Notes: generated by a model not told the origin, from the sequence alone. DNA of 64,000 bases from an uncultured Bacteroidota bacterium (GCA_903835005.1 CAILLK010000149.1:56457-120456), one strand, 5' to 3'; counted from the first letter of the stretch, positions 52,490-61,776 are shown. Program-made: numbers and translations.

Positions 52490-54004
52490 TTAATGCTTAA
52501 AATGCCTCAACTCAGTAATCACCATGGCCATGTTGTGCTCTTTACAGAAATTAATGCTGTCATTATCCCTTACCGAACCTCCCGGATGAATAACTGCCGT
52601 AATGCCCGCTTCATGCGCCATGCGCACACAATCATCGAACGGAAAGAACGCATCGGAAGCCATTACCGCATCTTTGATAATGAAGCCCGATTGTCTGGCC
52701 TTATCCAAAGCCTGGCGCAAGGCATCTATCCTGCTCGTCTGGCCGCAACCTTTACCTATAAGTTGTTTGTCCTTCACTATCGCAATAGCATTTGATTTGA
52801 GGTGCTTGCACACAATGTTGGCAAACAGCAGATCTTGTTTTTCCACATCATTACTGGTGCGTGAGCCTGCTTCGCGCCATTCGGCAAAATTTTTATTGTC
52901 GGCGTCCTGCACCAGCACACCGTTAAGTATGCGCTTGTATTCTTTTACTGGGTAGAAAGTCTTTTTCTGCTGTAGTATGATCCTGTTCTTTTTCGATTTA
53001 AGCGTCTCCAGCGCTTCTTCTTCAAAATCGGGAGCAATGAGTATCTCGAAAAACAATTCGCTGATCTTGCTTGCGGCATCGGTGGTAATGGTCTGATTGG
53101 TGATGAGCACCCCGCCAAACGCGCTCTCCGGGTCACCTGCCAATGCTGCTTCCCATGCATGCACCACATTATCGCGCTCGGCTATACCGCACACATTGGT
53201 ATGCTTAATGACCGCAAATGCCGGCTTGCTGAATTCAGAAATGATCTGGCAGGCGGCATCCACATCCACCAGGTTATTATAGGATAGTTCTTTGCCATTC
53301 AGCTTTTCAAACAGCGCATCCAGGTCGCCATAGAAGGCGGCCTTCTGGTGCGGGTTTTCGCCATAGCGCAGCGACTGCTTATTGCCATAGGAAATCTGGA
53401 AATGCCTGTCTTTCGAATACCGGCTGAAATAATCAGCAATGGCTACATCATAATGCGCACAATTGGCAAAGGCTTCTGCGGCATAATATTTACGGTCGTG
53501 CAGGGTAGTGGCGCCTTTCTGAGCAATCAGCAACTCCAGCAAGCCTGCATACTGATCGCGCGATGAAATAATGCAAACATCCTGAAAATTTTTTCCTGCC
53601 GCCCTGATCAGCGATACACCGCCTATATCTATTTTCTCAATGATGGTCTTTTCATCGGTAGTTGATTGCACGGTTTCCTCAAATGGATATAGATCTACAA
53701 TCACCAGGTCGAAGAGCGGTATCTCATATTCTGCCACATGCTGCTGGTCCTGAGCCAGGTCTCGGCGGGCAAGAATGCCGCCAAATACTTTGGGATGAAG
53801 TGTTTTTACCCTGCCGCCAAGAATCGAAGGATAGCCGGTTACACTCTCTACCGAAGTGCAGGGAATTCCCAATTGCTCAATAAAAGACTGTGTGCCCCCG
53901 GTTGAGAACAACTGCACACCAGATTCATGTAGTTTAGTGACCAGCGGGGCCAATCCATCTTTATAAAAAACGGAGATCAGCGCTGATTGAATAATACGGT
54001 CCAT
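52490..54004 (-). CDS. purH: bifunctional AICAR transformylase/IMP cyclohydrolase
   Basis: 504 residues, the last two steps of purine synthesis. IMP cyclohydrolase domain about 1-190 (STGGTQSFIEQLG, GGRVKTLHPKVFGG), AICAR formyltransferase domain after it with YNNLVDVDAAC, AVIKHTNVCGIA (catalytic Lys-His) and SDAFFPFDDCV, ending VIHPGGSVRDND...MVITELRHFKH. Cytosolic. Uses 10-formyl-THF, made by FolD encoded 1.4 kb downstream. Own promoter at 54034-54064. Confidence 0.97.
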   Translation of the reverse strand: MDRIIQSALISVFYKDGLAPLVTKLHESGVQLFSTGGTQSFIEQLGIPCTSVESVTGYPSILGGRVKTLHPKVFGGILARRDLAQDQQHVAEYEIPLFDLVIVDLYPFEETVQSTTDEKTIIEKIDIGGVSLIRAAGKNFQDVCIISSRDQYAGLLELLIAQKGATTLHDRKYYAAEAFANCAHYDVAIADYFSRYSKDRHFQISYGNKQSLRYGENPHQKAAFYGDLDALFEKLNGKELSYNNLVDVDAACQIISEFSKPAFAVIKHTNVCGIAERDNVVHAWEAALAGDPESAFGGVLITNQTITTDAASKISELFFEILIAPDFEEEALETLKSKKNRIILQQKKTFYPVKEYKRILNGVLVQDADNKNFAEWREAGSRTSNDVEKQDLLFANIVCKHLKSNAIAIVKDKQLIGKGCGQTSRIDALRQALDKARQSGFIIKDAVMASDAFFPFDDCVRMAHEAGITAVIHPGGSVRDNDSINFCKEHNMAMVITELRHFKH

Positions 54005-54033
54005 GCGGAATGACTTTTAATGTAAATGAAGTG

Positions 54034-54064
54034 CAAAGATACCGCTTATGAGTTAAAGCGGAAA
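54034..54064 (-). promoter_or_regulatory. promoter of purH
   Basis: Leftward: TTTC (54064-54061, one off TTTG), exactly 19 bases, TATCTTTG (54041-54034). Predicts a leader of about 25 bases. Confidence 0.55.
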
Positions 54065-54164
54065 TGATGCAGCTCATACCAGATAATTAATGGAAAATCA
54101 GTGAGCTACGTTTGCGGTTACTGAATTAAACCTGTGTTAAGCATTCAAAAATTGCCACCGGATA

Positions 54165-54299
54165 TTACCAGTATCTGCCGGCATGATGATACCTCTTGGA
54201 GTGTGGTGTTCTTCTATCCGTTTTTATTGTAGTATAGCAGCTGCTCAATTGAATAAGAATAACCAGCAGAGCCGCAATTTTGATGATCCTGTACTTCAT
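54165..54299 (-). CDS. tiny predicted lipoprotein
   Basis: 44 residues from the ATG at 54299. Basic start MKYRIIK, hydrophobic core and lipobox LSS-Cys21, then a short mature part rich in Arg, His and Tyr ending HHAGRYW. A longer open frame to 54371 would add a non-signal-like 24 residues. Similar tiny lipoproteins with basic aromatic tails are common but poorly annotated in Bacteroidota (from memory). No partner gene; coding status probable rather than proven. Confidence 0.55.
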   Translation of the reverse strand: MKYRIIKIAALLVILIQLSSCYTTIKTDRRTPHSKRYHHAGRYW

Positions 54300-54357
54300 A
54301 GGCTTAAAATTAGTAAAATTTTCTGTTTTAGAAATAGTGGCAGGAAAAAAGGCTATA

Positions 54358-54462
54358 GTTTCACCCGCCATAGCTTGAATAGCGTAGGAGGAGTTTCACC
54401 CGCCATAGCTTGAAAAGCCTAGGAGGAGTTTCACCCGCCATAGCTTGAAAAGCGTAGGAGGG
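54358..54462. repeat. three tandem 35-bp repeats
   Basis: Units at 54358-54392, 54393-54427 and 54428-54462, each GTTTCACCCGCCATAGCTTG followed by AAxAGCxTAGGAGGA; only two or three bases vary between units. Each can form an imperfect CCCGCC...GGAGGG hairpin. No unique spacers, so not a CRISPR. Confidence 0.85.
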
Positions 54463-54599
54463 TCCCGGCGTTATGCATCTATTCGGCTAAGGTGGCGATG
54501 GCACCATTCGAGCGTTGGATATCTATCGGGCTTGCCTAATAAACCACCACAAGCATTTAAAATAATTATGGCATTGCGACGAAGGAAGCAACCTCAGGA

Positions 54600-54910
54600 A
54601 ATGATGGTGACACCCACACCCATCAGGATATATGTAGAGACGGATTGAATCCGTCTAAAACCGCGCCCATCCGGAAATTTGCACACTCCCCTCCTGCCTG
54701 TCTGCCGGTAGGCAGTTTTTTAGGAGGGGGACCGGTTGATCAAGGCGAATGCCGGGAGCAACCAGGGGTGGTTAAATCGCGCCCATCAGGATACACCATT
54801 ATGCTCCGGTAGGAGCAACCATTTATAGAAAATCACAAATCCCATTGCACATGCCCCGGCTGGGGCTAACCAATCCGCACCGATCAGGATAAAATTTTAA
54901 TATTAGAACA
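54600..54910. repeat. mosaic of hairpin elements joined by a shared lead motif
   Basis: Four hairpins of different sequence: AGACGGAT-TGA-ATCCGTCT (54638-54656); nested CCCCTCCT...AGGAGGGG around CTGCC-GGTA-GGCAG (54688-54729); GCTCC-GGTA-GGAGC followed by ATTTATAGAAA (54803-54830); GCCCC-GGCT-GGGGC (54853-54866). Variants of CCCATCAGGATA stand at about 54620, 54784 and 54885, with a shorter CCCATCCGGA at 54665. No gene here. Confidence 0.65.
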
Positions 54911-54935
54911 ACAAATTCTCCAAAAAAAACTTACG

Positions 54936-55074
54936 TCTCAAGCGAGTCGCTCCATTTATTCATCTTGGTTTTCCTGGCACAATTATGATATAAAGCTGAC
55001 ATATAGAACTCTTAGCCGGGTCTCAAAAACTACTGAAGCCGGAAAATCAGTTCCCAAGTTCCCGGTCCCGGCGC
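54936..55074. repeat. left copy of the direct repeat bracketing the CHAT gene
   Basis: Aligns with 59762-59900 in the same orientation: about 125 bases with roughly a dozen substitutions by eye, mostly transitions, and a perfect 47-base stretch from AGCCGGGTCTC to CCCAAGTT. It ends with a stem GCCGGG (55015-55020)/CCCGGC (55067-55072). Lies 65 bases past the CHAT gene stop. Confidence 0.8.
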
Positions 55075-55138
55075 TACTCTGTTCCAACTTAACTAGATGG
55101 AAAAATAATAGTGAAGAACTCAATCGATTAATTCAGTG

Positions 55139-58100
55139 TTAAACAAGATAAATATTAGGATTACCATACAAATGCATGGATGCCCAACCCGTAGGTGCAT
55201 AGTAGCCTGAATATTCATTGTAACCATTCTTTGCAACATATGCATTTGAAAAAAACACCGCTTTGTTAACTGATTTTCCTTGTTGCATATTTTCGAAAAA
55301 TACCTGTAACCAATGAGGTACTATATCAGGATTCAGGCTCCAAGCAGGCGCAATTACTGCTTTGTAGCCTAAAAGAAGTATCTCGTTTGTGAATGAAATT
55401 AACCGTTCCGCATAGAGTTCTTTAGCTATTAACGCAGAGTTGCAAATAAATACAATAGCGACATCCCCACTTCCAAACAAGGCAGATACACCTGAATGCT
55501 TAACGAATGCTTTGCCTCCCACATCCTTTGTATAAACTGTTTTAAAGCCCTCTATATCTCTACCTCCATGTGCAATAAAAATATTGAAGTTTGATGACAA
55601 TTCGGGCTCTGGAACTATAGATTTGACTATTCTCTTTATCGGCAGATTTGCCAAAGCTGGCATTGTTTTTTCTAATGTTAGCGACAATACAAAATCCTCA
55701 TCGTCAACGGGACTCCATAGCTCAACAGAGTAATTTTTGGAATCAATATTGATCGGGGTGCTATTGTCCTTGTACCACTCTAATGAACCAATGTTAGCTA
55801 TTGGGAAATATAGCGAGGCAAAATCGCGTTGTATGGTATTGATTCTTTCTTGAACTATTACTTCATGTTCAAAAGTTTTTATGGGGAATTTGGACAAATC
55901 GACTGTGAGAAGGTTTGGAGGATATGTGGCAATGTCCAGGCTACAATAGAGCAACACTTCGGAACAATCACTCACAACTGGCAACTCAAAAAGGAGCAGG
56001 GCTTCTAAAGTCTTGATATAGTCTACTTCTTGTTGATTAATAAAATAGTCTTGTCCTGGTGGGAAATAGAAAGTATTTGACTTAGCTCGCCAAGCACGCA
56101 TTTTTTCTAAATTCCAAGTTGATAACGTTATTATTGTATCGTTTGTGCTTCCTATAATAAGGCAGTATACTTCTGAATAGCGGTTAAAAATCCAATAAAT
56201 ATATTGTCCCTTTTGAATAATACCACGATCAAGAACAAAGCCGATATAGTTATCGATATGTTTTTTCAATTCAATTTCAATTTCAAGATTAAATTGGGTA
56301 TACTCCAGCCAAGGTTTTATTTGAAATGTCAGCATTTGATCATTTATTACTAGGCCAGCAAGTAAAAGGGTACTAATATCATTTGTGGTAATCGCTATTT
56401 CAATCGTGTTTAACGCTAAGAGAGAAATACTATGGATTTCATAAACCAGATCTTCGATATTCGTTGTTTCGAGCGTATGAAGTAACGCAGTTTTAAAAAT
56501 TTCAACTGTATCATCTTTCTTATTAAAAAAAATTGATTGCCATTTTTTTAATTCAGCTTCTGAGATTTCTTTTTCTAAATCTGAAAGTACTATGTTCCAA
56601 AAGTCATCATTATTTACTAATCCTGCTTTAATTATATTTTTAATATTATAAATCAGCGCAATCCATGGGAATGCGCCCTTTTCTTTATATTGTAAAATTG
56701 CATTTAGATTTTCAGATAAATAACTTTTTATTTGAGATATTCCATCAGGTAAATTCTTTCGGTTTGTTGTTACTAAGCTAACATAGTAACTCAGATGAAT
56801 TTTTTGTAGCTCATAATCATCCGTTGTAATTTCTTTTAAAACTTCGAAGAAAACATTGGTATCTTCTTCGTCTCCTCTTGCTCGATGAAACAACATAAGG
56901 TTATAGCAAATTTCGAAGTGTAATTCTGATTCTAAAGGGCCATAAGTATCGACGACCGAGAGTAGTAGGGCAGCATAACAGGCCGCATCAGGTATATTAT
57001 TTTGCTTCGTAAAACAGCGCATCTGAAAAAGCCACCCGATTAAAGGTGATTCACCTTTGTCGCAATAATATTTGAGCATTTCCTCTGCAAAATTTCTCGC
57101 CTTCTGGTAATAGAAATTGTTATTAAGTTGGTCGATGAAATTAAAGCCCAACCTTATGAAATCTATATCATAACCTTTTTTATCTGCAAGCAATCCTGCA
57201 AGGATATTTATACTGAAATAGCAGTCTTCTAAAGAATCCAAACTAATTCCCTCTGATAACTGAATTGCCACCCCTGAAATTAGGAAATCAAATAAGTTTT
57301 GCTTATTCCTTTCGGGGAGAGGGTGAGTAATATTCAAAGTTGATAATGAAAGGTCTATTTTTCCATTAGAAGATATTGAATTCAAGATGTCGGCATAATC
57401 ACTAGCTGCCATCTCTGCATTTATAGAAAATGACTCCCTACTATCCTGAGTTTTCTTTGGCACTTTGTTTAAAGCACTTACTGTTAATTTATTTATTAGC
57501 GCTAGAACATAAACAAGTCCTCTGAGTCCAGTTTCGTTTATCGAATTTATTAATCCAATACGCACTGTGCGATCTTTATTTTCAAAGGCTACAATACTGA
57601 AAACATAAGGCAAATGATATTTAATAAGCAAATCTAAATGTTCCTGAGCCAAGGCACTATCAGTTTCAATATCATGCTCAAAATAATAATGATTCCACAA
57701 AAGGGCCTTCAGGCGATCAATTTCAAGACTCTCTATTTGGCTATACGTTGCCTCTTCAATATCGTCATTTATGATTTTAATATTGAAAAATTGTTCAGCT
57801 ACCGGATATGCTTTTGAAATGAATTGAGTTAAAGCCTCTTCAATTGGTCTTGGTTTATTTATGAAGTCAATAAATCTATTCAGAAATTGTTCTTGATTAT
57901 CATAGTATTTTAATTCGGCAGATACACCTACCTGTTTAAGTCCATGAATAGCTGTCATTTTCCCTCTTACAAATTTCCCAGTTGATAGATAGTTACTGAG
58001 TAAGTTTGTATCTATAATATGACAGTTGTCAATAACAAGGCCCGAAAGAAAAGGATAATTACAAATGATAACCCTAACAACTTCGAAATTTTCTTTGCCA

Positions 58101-59656
58101 TAATCTTCATTTTTGCCATGATCTTCATTATTTTCCAAATATGTGCTAACATTCTTATCCAAGCGAATAATTGCGTTTGCAATATGTTTCATTGCATTTC
58201 TGTAATCAATTATGTCGATTGGAAATTGATAAATTTCTGTCTGCGCGGCCACATATTTTTTATCATCAATTCTAAGCAGAATAAATTCAGGATCTTTTAC
58301 CGACACTGTATTCATCACTGGTATCAAATAATTATTATCACTTGAACAAATCTCTTTTTTAACAAATGCTGAAAAAGCCTTATTTTCATGGGATATATCA
58401 TATGTTTTTGATAATACTATATCTAATAAATAACCCGTGTGTCCATTCTCTAATGACCCTAATAAAAAAAAGAGTTTACCTTTATATGCTATTATCGGTG
58501 TCTTCCAACCATCAAAATGTTCATCGGGGAATGATGTTATGCATTCAAGAATAGTTTGTATTGCTGTACTGTTCACACCTGTTAGTTCTTGAATGTATTT
58601 TACAAGGCTTTTCTTATGTAATTTTAATGGCAGCTTTTGAATGTTGCCATTTTCAATCTCACGTCTAATATCTTCATTTGATGTGACTTTACTCACACCA
58701 GCTTGTATTGCAACAATTACGTCATATATTTCATTAATTGTTACACCTCCTAGTTTTTGTATTTTGGTAGATTTCAAATAAAACTTGTGGTTTATCAGAA
58801 TTCCAATATGAAATTTTCGATGCTCTTGATAGGTGGACTTGTCTTGCTCGGAGAAGTGAATAGTGTTGTCAGAAACTTTATGTAAAAGGGGAGAATTATC
58901 AATACTTGGCTGGAAATTCATGTGTATTAATGGCTCAAAAATATGATTTTTGAATCTTTGCTTTCCAATTCTTTTCAGGAATATATAGTTAGTTGGGTCA
59001 CTAAAACGTATTTTCCCATCATCCAATAATATTTGTTTAAACTCATATACATATTGCCCAAAAATATCTTTTAAAAGATACATTAAATTACATAGCATTG
59101 AAAAAGTTCTTATTCCCGAAATATCCTTATCATCGAATTTAGTTTTACTTCCATGATTATACAGCTTGATTAAAGAAACAGCTTGATTAAATGAATCAAT
59201 TCCTATTTCTACAGCGTCTTGTAAAAAAACTTCTTCACCCCAAACACTTTTTCGTTTTGGTGAATCTATATTAACTAAACTCAACTTTCGTGAATCGCCC
59301 TGACTATCTGTGTCTCTAATTTCAGTAACATCGAAAAACTGGATATTTGTCCATAGCAGACAATTCTCTATTAAAACCATATCATCTAGATCAAGTGTGT
59401 CTAACACATGTTCTATTTTCTCCATGGTTTCTTCATATTCTTCATTAAGCTTTAAGAAACAAAATATGATCTCTGAAACCAATCCTTGGAAAGCACCACT
59501 ATTTGACATATCAGCAGCGAACCTAGATGTAATACCGTGGACAAATGATATGAAATGTGCATGGTTATACTCATCATCTATTGGATTGATATTTTCACCA
59601 TTAGAAATGGCATTTTTTATTACTTCAAGAAGGTAATAATATTTGGGGTCAATCAT
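55139..59656 (-). CDS. giant protein with C-terminal CHAT cysteine-protease domain
   Basis: 1505 residues. The last 145 or so form a CHAT (caspase HetF associated with TPR) peptidase: strand and His in NFNIFIAHGGRD (His1363), strand and Cys in DVAIVFICNSAL (Cys1405), then FTNEILLLGYKAVIAPAWSL and a final GWASMHLYGNPNIYL. The His-Cys dyad is intact. The preceding 1350 residues have no recognised domain; the part around 820-1000 (pairs of amphipathic helices, YCDKGESPLIGWLFQMRCFTKQNN, FEICYNLMLFHRARGDEED) looks like degenerate TPR-type repeats, the usual CHAT companion. No signal peptide, so cytosolic. AT-rich against all neighbours, no operon partner, bracketed by direct repeats: signs of an acquired gene. 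CHAT proteases serve in type III-E CRISPR and bacterial gasdermin defence; no cas or gasdermin gene is seen here. Confidence 0.82.
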   Translation of the reverse strand: MIDPKYYYLLEVIKNAISNGENINPIDDEYNHAHFISFVHGITSRFAADMSNSGAFQGLVSEIIFCFLKLNEEYEETMEKIEHVLDTLDLDDMVLIENCLLWTNIQFFDVTEIRDTDSQGDSRKLSLVNIDSPKRKSVWGEEVFLQDAVEIGIDSFNQAVSLIKLYNHGSKTKFDDKDISGIRTFSMLCNLMYLLKDIFGQYVYEFKQILLDDGKIRFSDPTNYIFLKRIGKQRFKNHIFEPLIHMNFQPSIDNSPLLHKVSDNTIHFSEQDKSTYQEHRKFHIGILINHKFYLKSTKIQKLGGVTINEIYDVIVAIQAGVSKVTSNEDIRREIENGNIQKLPLKLHKKSLVKYIQELTGVNSTAIQTILECITSFPDEHFDGWKTPIIAYKGKLFFLLGSLENGHTGYLLDIVLSKTYDISHENKAFSAFVKKEICSSDNNYLIPVMNTVSVKDPEFILLRIDDKKYVAAQTEIYQFPIDIIDYRNAMKHIANAIIRLDKNVSTYLENNEDHGKNEDYGKENFEVVRVIICNYPFLSGLVIDNCHIIDTNLLSNYLSTGKFVRGKMTAIHGLKQVGVSAELKYYDNQEQFLNRFIDFINKPRPIEEALTQFISKAYPVAEQFFNIKIINDDIEEATYSQIESLEIDRLKALLWNHYYFEHDIETDSALAQEHLDLLIKYHLPYVFSIVAFENKDRTVRIGLINSINETGLRGLVYVLALINKLTVSALNKVPKKTQDSRESFSINAEMAASDYADILNSISSNGKIDLSLSTLNITHPLPERNKQNLFDFLISGVAIQLSEGISLDSLEDCYFSINILAGLLADKKGYDIDFIRLGFNFIDQLNNNFYYQKARNFAEEMLKYYCDKGESPLIGWLFQMRCFTKQNNIPDAACYAALLLSVVDTYGPLESELHFEICYNLMLFHRARGDEEDTNVFFEVLKEITTDDYELQKIHLSYYVSLVTTNRKNLPDGISQIKSYLSENLNAILQYKEKGAFPWIALIYNIKNIIKAGLVNNDDFWNIVLSDLEKEISEAELKKWQSIFFNKKDDTVEIFKTALLHTLETTNIEDLVYEIHSISLLALNTIEIAITTNDISTLLLAGLVINDQMLTFQIKPWLEYTQFNLEIEIELKKHIDNYIGFVLDRGIIQKGQYIYWIFNRYSEVYCLIIGSTNDTIITLSTWNLEKMRAWRAKSNTFYFPPGQDYFINQQEVDYIKTLEALLLFELPVVSDCSEVLLYCSLDIATYPPNLLTVDLSKFPIKTFEHEVIVQERINTIQRDFASLYFPIANIGSLEWYKDNSTPINIDSKNYSVELWSPVDDEDFVLSLTLEKTMPALANLPIKRIVKSIVPEPELSSNFNIFIAHGGRDIEGFKTVYTKDVGGKAFVKHSGVSALFGSGDVAIVFICNSALIAKELYAERLISFTNEILLLGYKAVIAPAWSLNPDIVPHWLQVFFENMQQGKSVNKAVFFSNAYVAKNGYNEYSGYYAPTGWASMHLYGNPNIYLV

Positions 59657-59707
59657 TGTTAATTTATTTTGATGTTGAATATACTCTTATTTACACCACT
59701 GGCCTAA

Positions 59708-59721
59708 ATTTGTTAACAAAT
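59708..59721. promoter_or_regulatory. 14-bp palindrome upstream of the CHAT gene
   Basis: ATTTGTTAACAAAT is a perfect palindrome 52 bases before the CHAT start codon. It may be an operator; no convincing promoter boxes were found around it. Confidence 0.35.
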
Positions 59722-59761
59722 GCAATACTAATTCCTGTTAGATTAGACTGTATTGCTCACA

Positions 59762-59900
59762 TCTCAGGCAAGCCGCTTCATTTATCAAACTCGGTTTTCC
59801 CGGCACAATTATGGTATAAAGCTGAAATATAGAACTGTCTCAGCCGGGTCTCAAAAACTACTGAAGCCGGAAAATCAGTTCCCAAGTTCACGGAGCCGGC
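59762..59900. repeat. right copy of the direct repeat bracketing the CHAT gene
   Basis: Same orientation and near-identical to 54936-55074. Terminal stem GCCGG(G)TC (59843-59850) with GAGCCGGC (59893-59900), one mismatch. Lies about 106 bases upstream of the CHAT start. Confidence 0.8.
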
Positions 59901-60467
59901 TCATCGCTGCCCCTCAGTCAGCTTTTAGTAGCAACCCCCAAAATAAATATGCCTGTAAATTAGGAATTGTCAATTATTCACCATACATTTGTGCCAAACT
60001 TTATGATTAATTAAAACTTATTAAACTATGAAACACTTTTTCTCCAATTTCCCAAGAATTCCAGGATACATTATACTCGGGAACCATCACTACAAAAATG
60101 AGATAAGATGAGATAATCGTAAATTAATTTATATAAGCCACCAGCAAGGGTTTCAGCGTTTATCAATATCCCATTACTTTTATTTAAGAGAATGGGATAT
60201 CCAGGCAAAACCCCCTTATTCCAGGAAAGGATCGTGTGCTATTTTTCTCTGGCGCCTGTAGCTAAGCCTTTTGAGCAGGGGACGTAGCTGAGCAATCAGA
60301 TCCCACCCCTACAAAAATGGGACAACATGAGATAATCGTAAATTAATTAATATAAGCCACCGGCAAGGGTTTCAGCGTTTATCAATATCCCATTGCTTAT
60401 TTTTAAGAGAATGGGATATCCAAACAGAACGCCCTTATTCCAGTAAAGGATCGTATGTTATTACGTC

Positions 60468-60587
60468 TTAGCCGGGTCTCATTTTGCACAATCAAGGCTA
60501 AAAGCTGAAGTTTCAAGATGTCGCAGCCGAGTCTCAAAAACCACGACAGCCATAAAATTAGTTCCGAAGTTAGTGGACTCGGCGCCC
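60468..60587. repeat. diverged copy of the CHAT-flanking element inside array unit 2
   Basis: Follows the order of the flanking repeat (GCACAAT, AAAGCTGAA, AGCCGAGTCTCAAAAAC, TTAGTTCC, AAGTT). Stem GCCGAGTC (60526-60533)/GACTCGGC (60576-60583) is perfect; against the flanking copies one G-C pair is an A-T pair. Confidence 0.7.
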
Positions 60588-61342
60588 CAGGGTACCAATA
60601 CTCCACTCTCACGTATGTAGCGCGAATGCACTGGTGGCGATTTTGTAATACTTACGTATTATCATTAAAGTTCTGCAGTTCCGTTTGTTCCTACAGGCAA
60701 CCGGAATTGCAAATAAAACGTCATTTCCAATGTTCCCAAATCTACACTGGATGAGATAACATGAGATAATCGTAAATTGATTTATATAATCCACCAGCAA
60801 GGGTTTCAGCGTTTATCAATATCCCATTGCTTATTTTTAAGAGAATGGGATATCCAGGCAAAACGCCTTTTTTCCAGGATAGGATCGTGTGCTATTTTTC
60901 TCTGGAGCCTGTAGCTAAGCCTTTTGATCAGGGGACGTATCTGAGCAATCAGGTCCCACCTCTACAAAAATGGGATAAGATGAGATAATCGTAAATTAAT
61001 TTATATAAGCCACCAGCAAGGGTTTCAGCGTTTATCAATATCCCATTGTTTATTTTTTTAAGAGAATGGGATATCCAGGCAAAACGCCTTTACTCCGGGA
61101 AAGGATCGTGTGCTATTTTTCTCTGGCGCCTGTAGCTAGGCCTTTTGAGCAGGGGACGTATCTGAGCAATCAGGTCCCATCCCTACAAAAATGAGATAAC
61201 ATGATATAATCGTAAATTATATTATATAAGCCGCCAGCAAGGGTTTCAGCGTTTATCATTATCCCATTGCTTATTTATTAAGAGAATGGGATATCCAGGC
61301 AAAACGCCCTCATTCCAGGAAAGGATCGTATGATATTACGTC

Positions 61343-61462
61343 TTAGCCGGGTCTCACTTTGCACAATCAAGGCTAAAAGCTGAAGTTTCAAGATGTCGCA
61401 GCCGAGTCTCAAAAACCACGACAGCCAGAAAATTAGTTCCGAAGTTAGTGGACTCGGCGCCA
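61343..61462. repeat. diverged copy of the CHAT-flanking element inside array unit 5
   Basis: Nearly identical to the copy at 60468-60587. Stem GCCGAGTC (61401-61408)/GACTCGGC (61451-61458). Confidence 0.7.
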
Positions 61463-61776
61463 CAGGGTACCAATACTCCACTCTCACGTATGTGCGCGAA
61501 TGCACTGGTGGCGATTTTGTAATACTTACGTATTATCATTTAAAATCTGCAGTTCCGTTTGTTCCTGTGGCCAACAGGAATTGCAAATAAAACGTCATTT
61601 CCATGTTCCCAAATCTACATTAGATGAGATAACATGAGATAATCGAAAATTAATTTATATAAGCTACCAGCAAGGGTTTCAGCGTTTATCAATATCCCAT
61701 TGCTTCTATTTAAGAGAATGGGATATCCATACAAAACACTTTTATTCCAGGAAAGGATCGTGTGCTATTTTTGTGA

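Larger units (their letters stand above)
60091..61776. repeat. array of six long repeat units with two alternating spacer segments
   Basis: Units begin at about 60091, 60310, 60743, 60963, 61184 and 61616 (TACAAAAATG or TACAxT, then GAGATAATCGTAAATT). Each has a 150-base core with GGGTTTCAGCGTTTATCA and a perfect inverted repeat ATATCCCATT/AATGGGATAT (first unit 60166-60200, 15-base loop). After the core comes a short segment of about 70 bases (CTCTGGCGCCTGTAGC, units 1, 3, 4) or a long one of about 285 (TTACGTCTTAGCCGGGTCTC, units 2, 5); unit 6 stops after the core. Order: short, long, short, short, long, core only. No protein signal; small open frames inside are copies of each other and of the repeats. 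Confidence 0.88.

Noticed and set aside
54358..54462. Mini-CRISPR
   Set aside because: The 35-bp units are directly adjacent with no spacers.
55139..59656. CHAT gene as part of a type III-E CRISPR (Craspase) system
   Set aside because: No gRAMP/Cas7-11, cas1, cas2 or CRISPR repeats in the window, and the N-terminal part is much longer than that of TPR-CHAT.
59753..60010. 85-codon plus frame right of the CHAT gene
   Set aside because: It overlaps the flanking direct repeat and reads through its stem; no protein features.
60403..61539. Near-identical 60-75 codon minus frames at 60403-60612 and 61278-61505, and other short frames in the array
   Set aside because: They are copies within the repeat units; similarity follows from DNA duplication and there are no start or protein features.
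60091..61776. CRISPR array
   Set aside because: Units are over 200 bases, spacers are shared among units and no cas genes are in the window.
60091..61776. Integron cassette array with attC sites
   Set aside because: The inverted repeats lack the attC core sites as far as I can see, there are no cassette genes and no integrase gene in the window.
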